Origin: Vesta saturnalis
Lineage: Eukaryota > Arthropoda > Insecta > Coleoptera > Lampyridae
Reading direction: 5' to 3'
Assembly: GCA_036346205.1 (NCBI GenBank)
Contig: JARFJB010001814.1
Coordinates: 744,001-808,000, forward strand
DNA: 64,000 nt
Position numbers and translations under genes: made by a program. Under the pieces are notes generated by a model. That model saw only the letters and a program-made list of their open reading frames with translations. It did not search any database and was not told where the DNA came from. Below, in pieces: positions 11,815 through 21,329 of the stretch (within the stretch, counting starts at the first letter, position 1; the number at the start of each line of letters is the position of its first letter).

Positions 11815-12704
11815 AACATCAACCTTTTTACCTATCATCCGGAAACAAAATGCGAAAACATTCCAAAAGAATGAAAGGATCGCTACTAGCAATAAACACC
11901 TAATCCAATTCTATGAACACAAAAATATCACTACTGACAACCATAAAGATATACTAATCCGTGGTGAACCAAAAAAAGGGTAACGGAAAAGATTTCCTAC
12001 GGTAGACTTCACTTAGCCCTTCGCTAAATCGTAAAAAGGTCAACCTCCGTCAAGCATTTCCTGAGCGCACGACGAAGCCGCACAAACATAGTCTCGACAC
12101 CTCTACATCTTAATCAGGACTGATTAAAGATGCTTTCAGTTTGAGCCACATTGAATTTTATGTCAACGAATCACACACACTCATTACTTGAAATTTTAAT
12201 ATGCGGCAAAAACGAAAGACATTTCGGAAATGAAACGGGAAAAATTACGTCACAGACTTGAACAGCATTCGAGAAAAACATCATGTAATATGACCTGTTT
12301 CGTCAATTAAAAAACTCTGAAATATCAACTCTAATCCAACGTGTCATAAATTTTATACCTTAGCAAATCCGTTGAGACTGACGGTTTGCCTCAAGGCCAT
12401 CATAATCATCATCTTCTCAGAGAGGACCAGATGCAATCTCTGTATTTATTAATACAAGTTACGATTTCGGGTAATTCCTTAACATTCTTTTTACGTGTGT
12501 ATGTATGTATGTTTAAGGTCTTATAGTATTATTTTAGATTAGGATATGATAAGTTAAGGTAGTGTTGTACAACGTATAGTGTGTCACATCCGAAAATAAT
12601 TTTTAAACCCCATCTTAAAAACACCTTTATGAATGTTCTACAAGTCTTACAAAAGCAATTGATTAGTAAAGCTTATAGAAAACATTTATAAGTCATAAAC
12701 TACA

Positions 12705-13092
12705 AACAAATCCTAATTAGCTAAGAAATATACCATTTTACCTCTATTACAGAAAAACGCTCGCTGCTCCTTACACCGGTAGATGACTCAGCAACAAACC
12801 CCTGATTAACCCTGAAATATGCCGATAGGTAGTGTTACCTTTATTACAGAAAATACTCATTAGCCCATACCCCTGCTAGATGGCACCACAAACAAATCCT
12901 TGATTAACCCTGAAATATACCACTAGGTAGCGCCACCTTTATTACAGAAAATACTCATTAGTCCATACTCCTGCTAGATGGCACCACAAACAAACCCCTG
13001 ATTAACCCTGAAATGTACCACTAGGTAGCGCCACCTTTATTACAGTAAATACTCATTAGTCCATACACCTGCTAGATGGCGACGCAAACAAG
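12705..13092. repeat. 98-bp tandem repeat, about four copies
   Basis: The marker TGATTAACCCTGAAAT occurs at 12803, 12901 and 12999, exactly 98 bp apart. Each is followed by CACTAGGTAGCGCCACC-like sequence, CTTTATTACAG, ACTCATTAG and CTGCTAGATGGC. A more diverged first copy begins near 12705. This is a short satellite-like array, and it is directly followed by the next, different array. Confidence 0.92.
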
Positions 13093-13655
13093 TTCTGTCT
13101 TACAAGTTAGCATTAGAGTCCCCGTACTATTTCCCAACACAGGTTCAGACCTAACACAAGACCCTGTCTTACAAGTTAGCATTAGGGTCCCTTATTCAAT
13201 TTTCAAATTTTCAGTGAAGCACCAGGTCCTAGAGATAACATTTATCTTACAAGAACATCTTTATTATTAAAAAACAACTCCCAGCGCTGTACCAGGTCCT
13301 AGAGATAGCATTTATCTTACAAGAACATCTTTATTATTAAAAAACAACCTCAGCGCTGCACCAGGTTCAAGAGGTAGCATTTATTTTCAACCCCCAGCGA
13401 AACACCAGGTCCTAGAGATAGCATTTATCTTACAAGAACTCCTTTATTATTAAAAACAACCCCAAGTGCTGCACCAGGTCCTAGAGGTAGCATTTATCTT
13501 ACAAGAACATCTTTATTATTATTAAACAACCCCAAGCGCTGCACCAGGTCCTAGAGGTAGCATTTATCTTACAAGAATTTCCATAAAACAACCCCAAGCG
13601 CTGCACTAGGTCCTAGAGGTAGCTATCGTCTGTCAAGAAAACCACAATTTCAAAT
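13093..13655. repeat. About 70-bp tandem repeat array
   Basis: The marker ACCAGGTCCTAGAG (or a close variant) starts at 13221, 13291, 13360, 13404, 13473, 13543 and 13605. Spacing is mostly 69-70 bp, with two shortened units of 44 and 62 bp. Each unit also carries AGCATTTATCTTACAAGAAC and TTTATTATTAAA. Two diverged upstream units share CTGTCTTACAAGTTAGCATT at 13095 and 13164, again 69 bp apart. Confidence 0.92.
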
Positions 13656-13670
13656 TTCCCTCATTAGTCC

Positions 13671-13890
13671 TAGTTTCTCAAGGTAAACCTGTTTCTCAAG
13701 CTAAACCTGTTTCTCAAGGTAAACAACAACTTTCTCAAGGTAAACAACTTTATCAAGGTAAACAACTTTCTCAAGGCAAACCTGTTTCTCAAGGTAAACA
13801 ACTTTATCATGGTAAACAACTTTCTCAAGGCAAACCTGTTTCTCAAGGTAAACCTGTTTCTCAAGGTAAACAACTTAATCAAGGTCAAAT
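13671..13890. repeat. 18-bp minisatellite (TTTCTCAAGGTAAACCTG type)
   Basis: About a dozen short units of the pattern TTTCTCAAGGTAAAC followed by CTG or AAC. They are interspersed with variants TTTATCAAGG and TTTATCATGG, with period mostly 15 or 18 bp. Because the period is a multiple of three, the minus strand stays open (TLRNRF and TLIKLF repeats), but this is a by-product of the array and not evidence of a protein. Confidence 0.93.
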
Positions 13891-13903
13891 AGTGGTCTGC
13901 CAC

Positions 13904-15455
13904 GTGGGCGATTAAAAAGTGAAAGTGGGCGGGGATTGTGACGTAAAAAAAGTGGAGGGGAGGGTGTCCGTGTTCTACTCACACGTGCAGGTTCTTTTGA
14001 AGTTAATGTGTGATAGCAATTTAAATAGAGTTCAGGATCCTTTTTTCTCCCCATTTAGTTGCCTATAATTAAACTTATGACTTGATCGATTATATTGACG
14101 TACCATTTTATGCTGAGCAACTACATACATACGATTGTTTTTTTTGTTCTGCTCCGACCTGAATGGCATAAGTATGTTTTGATTGAGGTTATCCACGCAC
14201 ATAATTAAATAGTTAATTGAGTATTATAATTATTGGTAATAATTTACTACTTATTACTTTTACTATGACCATTTAAGAGACACAATTGATTGTTTAGTTC
14301 AATGTTATATTTAGAATTTTTACACGGGGTAACTGCTTACAAATTAATTTTAAGTTTTATTGCGAGCATTCCCAGAAATACAATTTTTTTTCATTTAGCC
14401 CATATTTTCAGCGCCCCCCCTGATTAATTTCTGTTACCGTACGTTAGGAAAGATCTTTAGTAAGAATTTTATTGATTTAAGTTTTCTGCCGCTGTTGATA
14501 TTTTGGTTTCATTATTTTTAATCACTGGAATTATTATTTTAGTTTTGACTACGGTAATTTTTTGTTAACCCAGACCACATTTTTTTTACAACTTAGACCA
14601 AGAATCTTGTTTGCTTCCTTTTGCCGTTTGGCTAACTATTTTGTGGCCTAATTTACAACTTGTATGGAATCTTTTTTTATTATTATCCGGCTAACAAAAC
14701 AACTGCTACCGACTCCTGTATCAGGATTTATTTTTCTTCACAAGTAATATTTTTTGAATTCATGTGACCACACATTTTTGACTCAACAAAGACATAAGTC
14801 CTACATACAGTCACCGCGATAGATCTTCGAAGACCATTGGTAAACCGACGTCTTCAGTGACGCTATTCAGCCCGATTTTAGCGCTCTATCTTCCGCGAAG
14901 AGGAATCTAGACCTCTAGATTACCACCTACCTAGATTGGCGCCCGAGAAACCCGATTTTAGCGCAACCGTCCCTCCGCAGTTAACCGCTCCGCCCATATT
15001 AAATAGTTTCTTATAACAACTGACTGTTCACCGAACGTAAAAGCGTTATACTATTAACACTGACTGCCCGTTTTTGTGTCTGGATAAACGAAGATACGTG
15101 TCTACTCACTTTTTGTGTAACATGTATTCCTAATTTTCGAACAAGTTCATTACTCCCATTTTTGTAGGGTTTTAGGGTTTCAAACCCTTAGAAAAAGATT
15201 TTGACAATCCCTTATCGCGGGTTTTTTTCGTGTAAAGAAAATATACCCTACATTTCAAATCACCAGCTAAAACGGTCAAGACTGTGCGTTGTTTCTTAAT
15301 TAACCAGGAGAAGCTTTCACTCGATAAAAAATAGTGTATTTTATTAACGATAGTAAACGGCAACTACGGTGGTAACTCAGCAAATGAAGTAAAACCCAAG
15401 CATGTAACGAGTGCCTTAGAAAGTTTCAAATTTCGCAGTAAGTTCTACGACATTA
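13904..15455. other. No recognisable gene; possible retroelement primer-binding-like site at 14935
   Basis: Mostly AT-rich. Two CACGTG sites lie at about 13900 and 13982. At 14935 the sequence TTGGCGCCCGAGAAACCC resembles the start of a tRNA-Lys-type primer-binding site (TGGCGCCC...), but no CA-ending LTR precedes it. The motif CCCGATTTTAGCGC occurs twice (near 14872 and 14953). Confidence 0.4.
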
Positions 15456-17060
15456 ATTAGTGTTATTATTTTTCTAGATAAAGAAATGGTTATTGGTTAT
15501 TTATATTTGAATGGGTTTAATATTAAGTTGAAAATCTTGAGTTTGCTTCACTACGTTATTTGCATATTTAATTAAAAAGTATTTAAATAAACGCGGCAGT
15601 TGCAAGTGCATAAAGAGTTGGAGGAGAAGGGAGACGCAGTCATAAAAACGTGCCGTTTTTAAAACAGTCGCCTTAAGTAAGCGATCAAAGTTGGTTGAAA
15701 ATCACCAACAGTGTAAGTCGTCGCCGAGGCAAGAATTACAAGGTAATAGTCAAGTTACCATAAAATTAGTAGTAAAATAAGATAACATTTAGTGTATAAT
15801 AGGGAAGAAGTGAAAGTACCTTCCTTATTAGAGGCTAAGTAAATACAGTATAAACATTGTCAAGTTGGTGACAATAAAAAAGATTGTGCAATAAATTACA
15901 ACCGCGTTAAAGGTTACGCAATAATTAAAAATTATGTTTCCTGTGCGCATCGAAAGTATTCCAAGATTGTATTTAAATAGTGAACAATAAATGTAAAGGA
16001 CAGTAATCGATCCAAATTAGTAAATCAAGGTATAAAGAACGATAGTTCGAATTTATTGATGTACAAAAAAGGAAGGTTTGCGGTTTGTGGTACATTTTGC
16101 TGTTCGTCGCGCTAGCTGTTTGCCGTTGAAATCGAACAATTAAAATAATAATTGGCTATTATAAATATATCAAGCAATTATTTACAAAAATCTTAAAAGT
16201 GTTCGAAAGAAAATTTCAATAGACTTCATCCACAAAAAAAGGTGTAAACAAGACATCGTGGGTACAAAAGAAGCAAGGCGCCAATTGCATCATTCGACCC
16301 AATTGCGTCATCGGCTTGACCAGATTGCAGTTACGTCATCGGCTTTCAACGAAAGGACAGATAGGTGCGACCTTTTATTGTGTAAATAAAGAAACTGTTT
16401 GTGTCTTGTTTTCTCTGAACTTGAAGCTGAATATCACAGTTGAATGGAAAAACACTTCCTTCAATTCTGATAAAGAATTTATTGTTGCATGTTAATATTA
16501 AGAATATTATTTTAAATTATACGTTTGATTGTCAAATGTTGTAAACAAAACATTTCTGCATGGCAAATTTTAGTAATTAAATAAGTATAACGTTTGATTT
16601 ATTTTTACTATTAATGACTTTTAATATTAACAGTTTATAGAAATATTGAATATGTAGATACGGACAGAAGTAAACGCAATAGAGATCCAAAATAATAAGA
16701 CAATCGAATTGAGTATTAAATTTTGGTAATGGATAACAATGACCATTTCTTTTAACATTTGAGCTAGCTGGTGCTTTTAAATAAGAAAAGAATTCGCAAG
16801 CGTAAATATTACAGTTCATTTACTGAAACTGAAATGAAATAGTAAGTAATTAAAATTAACTGGTAGATGATATCTTTATAAATCAAATCCATTCAGCGTA
16901 AATAAAAAGGTAATCATTTTAAGTGTCACAAAAACAATACAAATTTTGATTAAAGGATATTGAATTTATCGAGCATTATAAAAGAACATCATGATATATT
17001 TTTGTAGCGAGGGAAACATACAAAGAAACAAGCCACATATGCTTAAACCCGTTGCAAGCA
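15455..17060 (+). repeat. Non-coding block, copy 1 of a diverged 1.5-kb direct duplication
   Basis: This stretch aligns in order and in the same orientation with 45345-46910. Shared islands include TTTTTCT(A/G)GATAAAGAAATGG near 15470, GTAATCGATCCAAATT near 16002, GAATTTATTGATGT near 16049, AAGTATAACGTTTGATTTA near 16582, GATGATATCTTTATAAAT near 16865, ATTATAAAAGAAC near 16976 and CCCGTTGCAAG near 17047. Between the islands, identity is patchy with many indels. No conserved open frame spans the pair. AATAAA followed by a GT-rich run occurs near 16386 in this copy and at the equivalent place in the other. What the block is remains unknown: an old non-autonomous transposon or a duplicated non-coding or regulatory unit. 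Confidence 0.75.
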
Positions 17061-18555
17061 TGAAAACAAACTTTCACTTTTATTGTATGCTCTAATGTCC
17101 AAGCTTCTCAGAAATGAACATATGTAGCGAGTCGCTCAACAAAATTTTCGAAGAAAGCCATTTTATGGGGAACTTCATTGCGAGGTAGCGCAGTAACAAA
17201 TATTAGGTTATCTGGACAATCAAATTTTCAGAGGAATAGAATCATCATAATCAGCGATTATACTTTCGATATTAAAAAAAGTAGAATTAATTAATTTTTT
17301 ATTTCAGAAAAAGTAATTCAATTTTTAACACAGCTTTCAGAAAAAGTGAAAGTATTTTTTAAGTTCAATGATGCCTTGTTACGAATAACGAAACTTTAGT
17401 ATCGGAGAAGTATTAATTGATTAATTAAATCGACGACCGAGTAAATGGATTTCGTTCTCTAATTTCTGTTTTACATTCTGAAATAAAAACTTTCAGCGTT
17501 ACCTTAATGTGATGTAATTTTACATAAATACTGCAATGCAATTATTCCACATAAAACACAAATGTATTTAATATTTACAAGCCTTCGTTGCGTAAAAAAT
17601 CTGGCTGTTTTTAGTACTAAAATTATAATTTGGCCCATAAAAACACTTTCAACAAAACCGCCATAGCACGTTTAAATGTCCTACATCCATTGTTCGTCAA
17701 CTAGTGTTATTTGTATGTATAGCGTCTCCATTTCCTAATGCATTTTTGTGATCCAGTAAATTCGGGATGATGTTAACCTTAATGTTAAAATTCAAATTTT
17801 AATTTAAACTGATTAATTAAGATCATTCACTAATCTCGCTCAATTAGTGGTACGTCCGTGAAATTGTTTTATAATAATGTGATTGATATCCCATTTTCGC
17901 ATTAGCAGTAACGTGTAGTTTATTGATATTCCCGCTTTTCTTGGAATGTGTAAAACAAGAGCAAAATTAAAAAATGGTACACCGTAGCTAAGGATTTTGA
18001 AGTGAAAGAAAAAATAAAATAAAATTTAAGTTATCCACTGGATATTGAAATTTGTGAAATAAATTGATTGTGGAGAACTGTATAGGCTTGTAAGTTTTAC
18101 ATTACTAGAAATAGGATTTAAATGACATCCACCCACTGAAACTCTGGTTCAATTGCACGAGAGAATCAAGAGCATCAAGTGTAAACAGTCGATTAAAGAA
18201 TGGATGTTACTTCTCTTGTACTGATTTTTTAATTATGTGATTTGCATTATAGTGGCTTGTTATGGTAAAATGCGAATTAGCTTTTACTTTTAAACTTACC
18301 TGAACATGTTTGACAAAATATTTTTGTTTTGCTTGCCAGTAAGTTTTTAAGCACATACTTTATAACCACGGCGTATTTCTATTACCGCCTAAAATTGTAG
18401 TAAGATATATAGAGTTGATGTGGCAGATTGTTTAGACACACTGACATATGAAAAATATCATTATTTCATGTTTATGTAATCAAAACTGCCAAATGTTTTA
18501 ATTAAAGCACGTATTTGGTGAATAAAAGTAACATTTTCAATTCATTCTGCATTGT
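17061..18555. other. No recognisable gene
   Basis: AT-rich sequence with only short chance frames. No repeat or element termini were recognised. Confidence 0.6.
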
Positions 18556-18559
18556 TTTA

Positions 18560-18819
18560 CCGAGTTGTAGTAACACGACCTGCTTATGATTCGGGAGGTA
18601 ATGGGTTCGATTCCCGTTACTGTCTACTACCGTGATAAAGTTTTTTCAGTAGATTTTTTTTATACACATATAGCGGCATGGTCACTGCGTATACGCACAA
18701 CATGTGCGGTTATTTAGGTAAATGCTGGGGTAGTATCTTCCCCATTAGAACCCCTAACTCCGTTCTTTTCGCTCCTTTCCTGACCGCACCTATCCTTAAT
18801 CCCACCATGAATACATACA
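18560..18819 (+). mobile_element. tRNA-Ala-derived SINE, copy 1 (family A)
   Basis: The tRNA-like head (18560-18630) contains GACCTGCTTATGATTCGGG and the B box GGGTTCGATTCCC. It is followed by a body shared with 22921-23180, with GCGGCATGGTCACTGCGTAT, CATGTGCGG, GCTGGGGTAG and CTTAATCCCACCATG. In the other copy the anticodon loop reads TTAGCAT, i.e. AGC (Ala), identifying the parent tRNA; here it is mutated to TTATGAT. The 3' third present in the second copy is absent here. Confidence 0.8.
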
Positions 18820-18992
18820 GTGCGATCATTACTATTTGACCGTGCCGCTCCTAGAGCAGCACTACTGTTCCGCATCCTTAAAATGAAAATTGTGCTATGT
18901 CCAGTGGCATAAATGTAGATATTAAAATAAATACTACCATAAATGACAAAAACTTTCGTGAATGACGAATTGCCTATTACGTAGGCGTACAA

Positions 18993-19700
18993 AAATTTGA
19001 ATTAAAACTTAATTTTTTTAATTTAGATTTATTTAATTACATTTACGTACATAATACAATAGGTATATGTTTATTATTACAGTTAAAAATAGAAAAATAA
19101 AATCACATAACCAGATAAATGGAACCATGCTTCATCCGGAAAGAAACTTAAGCTCAATACTTCATCATCCCTCAAGTTGTTGTTGAACCATTGGCAATAT
19201 TCTAAACGCTTTTGAAAATCTAAAGGTAGTAATTCTTGCACAACCGCTATTTTGTACGAATGAAAATGTAATTGACGTTTGAGTGCTTTATGGCATGTAC
19301 CATGAGAAAGACCTGTAACAATTGCTTATATTGAAATATGCACAATGTTGTCAATCTAACTCTTTACTTATTTAATGTTTTGGTTTTTAAGATTCTTTTT
19401 ATTTTATTACTTAAACGTACAAGCCAATCATGTTTTGTATAAGGCGTAAAATGTATAAAATACACGAATTAACTTACCTTGAAAGTCCTCGTTAATTTAT
19501 TAATGAGTTTTGAAAAAAACTATTTTATTGTAATACAAATGTAGATAAAGGAATAATTGAAAAAGCAAAAATGCTATGTACGTTTATGAAATATCAATCG
19601 TAGTTGAAATAAATATTTGTGCCTAACTTCACTAGAAACTTGGAGTAAACTTTTGATAAAATTCTGCAAAAAGCAGTTTTTTTTCGGTCAATCGTTGTTG
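18993..19700. other. No recognisable gene
   Basis: AT-rich sequence between repeat copies. No motif or structure was recognised. Confidence 0.5.
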
Positions 19701-19705
19701 ATATC

Positions 19706-19820
19706 CTGGTATGTAATGTATGCATGTTGGGAATCCGTGATTGCGGCGGAAGGCGACTGGGAAGCTCAAGCAACCCGCCCTCCCCTTTGGGAAGGGAACG
19801 AAAAATGCGACCTTTCTAAT
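19706..19820 (+). mobile_element. 3' part of a family A SINE
   Basis: GTAATGTATGCATGTTGGGAATCC, followed by GCTCAA, CCCGCCCTCC and CTTTGGGAAGGGAA, matches 23182-23290 closely. There the same segment forms the 3' end of the longest family A copy. No tRNA-like head is present, so this is a 5'-truncated copy. Open frames crossing it are incidental. Confidence 0.65.
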
Positions 19821-19919
19821 TTTTTTAATGTGACCTGTGTGAGTATGTGTTTTATTATAGAACAATAGATTTTTTGTTGTGTTTCTGGGAGTGTCTTCGT
19901 TATTCTCCGTTTAAAAAAT

Positions 19920-20005
19920 ACGGTTACCTCGGACAGGTTTGAACCCACGCCGCTCGGGTGAAAGGCAAGCACTCTAACCATTCGACAAATTGAGGACTCG
20001 GTCGT
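19920..20005 (-). mobile_element. tRNA-Glu-like pseudogene or SINE head
   Basis: On the minus strand a tRNA-like sequence shows CGAATGGTTAGAGTGC (D-arm/A box), an anticodon arm with loop CTTTCAC (anticodon TTC, Glu) and GTGGGTTCAAACC (B box). The anticodon stem has one mismatch and the T stem pairs poorly. It is therefore a decayed tRNA-derived repeat rather than a working tRNA gene. Confidence 0.6.
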
Positions 20006-20009
20006 ATCA

Positions 20010-20685
20010 ACCCCTAAGAAGACATGATTTTTTTATTAAAACTACACAACCATCCATTGCCCCGGTTTACTGTCCAAAGATCTAGTTCTAGTGACATTTT
20101 CTATTTCAATGTCACAATTAACTGTTTTTATTAAAAATAGTTTTACAATGAAAATTTGTACAAAACAATTAAATTTAAACTGCAAAACACAAAAAGTAAA
20201 ACACGGTACAGTTATGACAAGGTACCATTGAAATATTTGTTTATATACTATTTCCTATTTTACACAAAATTCGTAATACGATACACGCAGAGTATACACT
20301 ACACAAATCGATAACTACCAGGTTAGATATAATATATCTTGCAGAATTCTCTAACTATATTGCAAATTATATTCGAAGAGAATGTAAATTTCAATAAAAT
20401 TCAGAGCAAAATTGAAATGAAGTTTGCTTTTGTATGTATAATTTTCGAAGACATCAATATTATTTCTGTGGCAATTAAAGAGACAGATATAACTGTATAG
20501 CTTCTTTTTGTTTACGTTACGAGGTCTTAAAGTGTGTAAATAATCTATCCGAAATACGAAAGCGATATATTCCCGTTGACAGTGACATAACTAATTGCTA
20601 TTTTGATAAATGTCTGTTCACAATATAGGTTTTGCAAACTATTAGCACGGTTCAGTCCAATTAGTAGTGACATAATGGTAAAGAG
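20010..20685. other. No recognisable gene
   Basis: AT-rich sequence without recognised features. Confidence 0.5.
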
Positions 20686-20689
20686 ATAT

Positions 20690-20922
20690 ACGTTTTTATT
20701 TTTGTGTATAAATACATAAAACATTCTCTCGAATGGTATTCGAACTGACGACCTCATGTTATCTAGACATGAACTCTAACGAAGTGAGCTACTAGTAGTA
20801 CGTGATCTAAAGAGGGTTGAGTAAGCACTGAAAGGTTGACGCAATTTTATTTTTAATTATTGTTTTGGGCACCTACGTGATGCTAAAACCGTATGTCGTC
20901 GCCTCGCAGGGTGGCCGACAAC
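20690..20922 (-). mobile_element. tRNA-containing repeat, copy 1 (family B)
   Basis: Read on the minus strand, a 5' segment has GTTGTCGGCCACC, GCGACGACATACGG and TTTTAGCATCACGTAGG. It leads through AAATTGCGTCAACCT into a tRNA-like part with AGTAGCTCACTTCGTTAGAG (A box), CATGTCTAGATAACATG (anticodon arm, perfect 5-bp stem) and AGTTCGAATACC (B box). The same order is found at 26729-27235 on the plus strand. Unusually for a SINE, the tRNA-like part lies at the 3' side of the shared unit. Confidence 0.75.
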
Positions 20923-21300
20923 TTGGGGAGAGGGGGAAACCTGGTGGAAACGCCGTTTACTAGAACGCTTGTATCTCAAGAACCACACAACATAGAAGAG
21001 TTGTATTCTAAACTTATGTTCTTTAAACAAGATTTTTATACAAGAAGTGCTACCTCTTATAGTTTAGGAGTTAAACACGGGGTTTCTACAAAATTTTGTA
21101 TTTTGACGGTATTTAATAATATCCACATATTGAAATGTATAGTAAATTATTTCAGACCTACCAAAGTTGTTTTAACACAGTTTAAAATGTTGAGAAAGGC
21201 TACATCGAAATTAATACAGAATAACTACGCGGGCGCTGATATAACGTTCAGCTCCATGTGTGAATGTCAGCCCGCCAGAGAGTCTACTTGACTCTTTCAT
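20923..21300 (+). other. Open frame without recognised family
   Basis: A 132-residue frame (20893-21291) starts inside the family B repeat and continues through unique sequence. I see no domain, repeat or signal in it. Because its first residues come from the antisense of a tRNA-derived repeat, it is most likely a chance frame or part of an unidentified mobile element. Confidence 0.3.
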
Positions 21301-21329
21301 GTTATAAATTGCTTACTGCTTTTGTTTTT

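Noticed and set aside
12105..12132. Near-palindrome TCTTAATCAG-GA-CTGATTAAAGA
   Set aside because: A single short imperfect palindrome in AT-rich DNA; expected by chance and without associated features.
12705..13890. CRISPR-like regular repeats
   Set aside because: Units are directly adjacent without unique spacers and the context is eukaryotic; these are tandem satellites.
18560..18630. Genuine tRNA gene
   Set aside because: The anticodon stem has a mismatch, the acceptor stem is not formed and a SINE body follows; it is a tRNA-derived repeat. The same applies to 22950-23020, 19920-20005, 20720-20800, 27128-27200 and 29603-29690.
20893..21291. 132-residue open frame as a gene
   Set aside because: It begins in antisense of the tRNA-containing repeat and shows no motif; kept only as an unrecognised frame.
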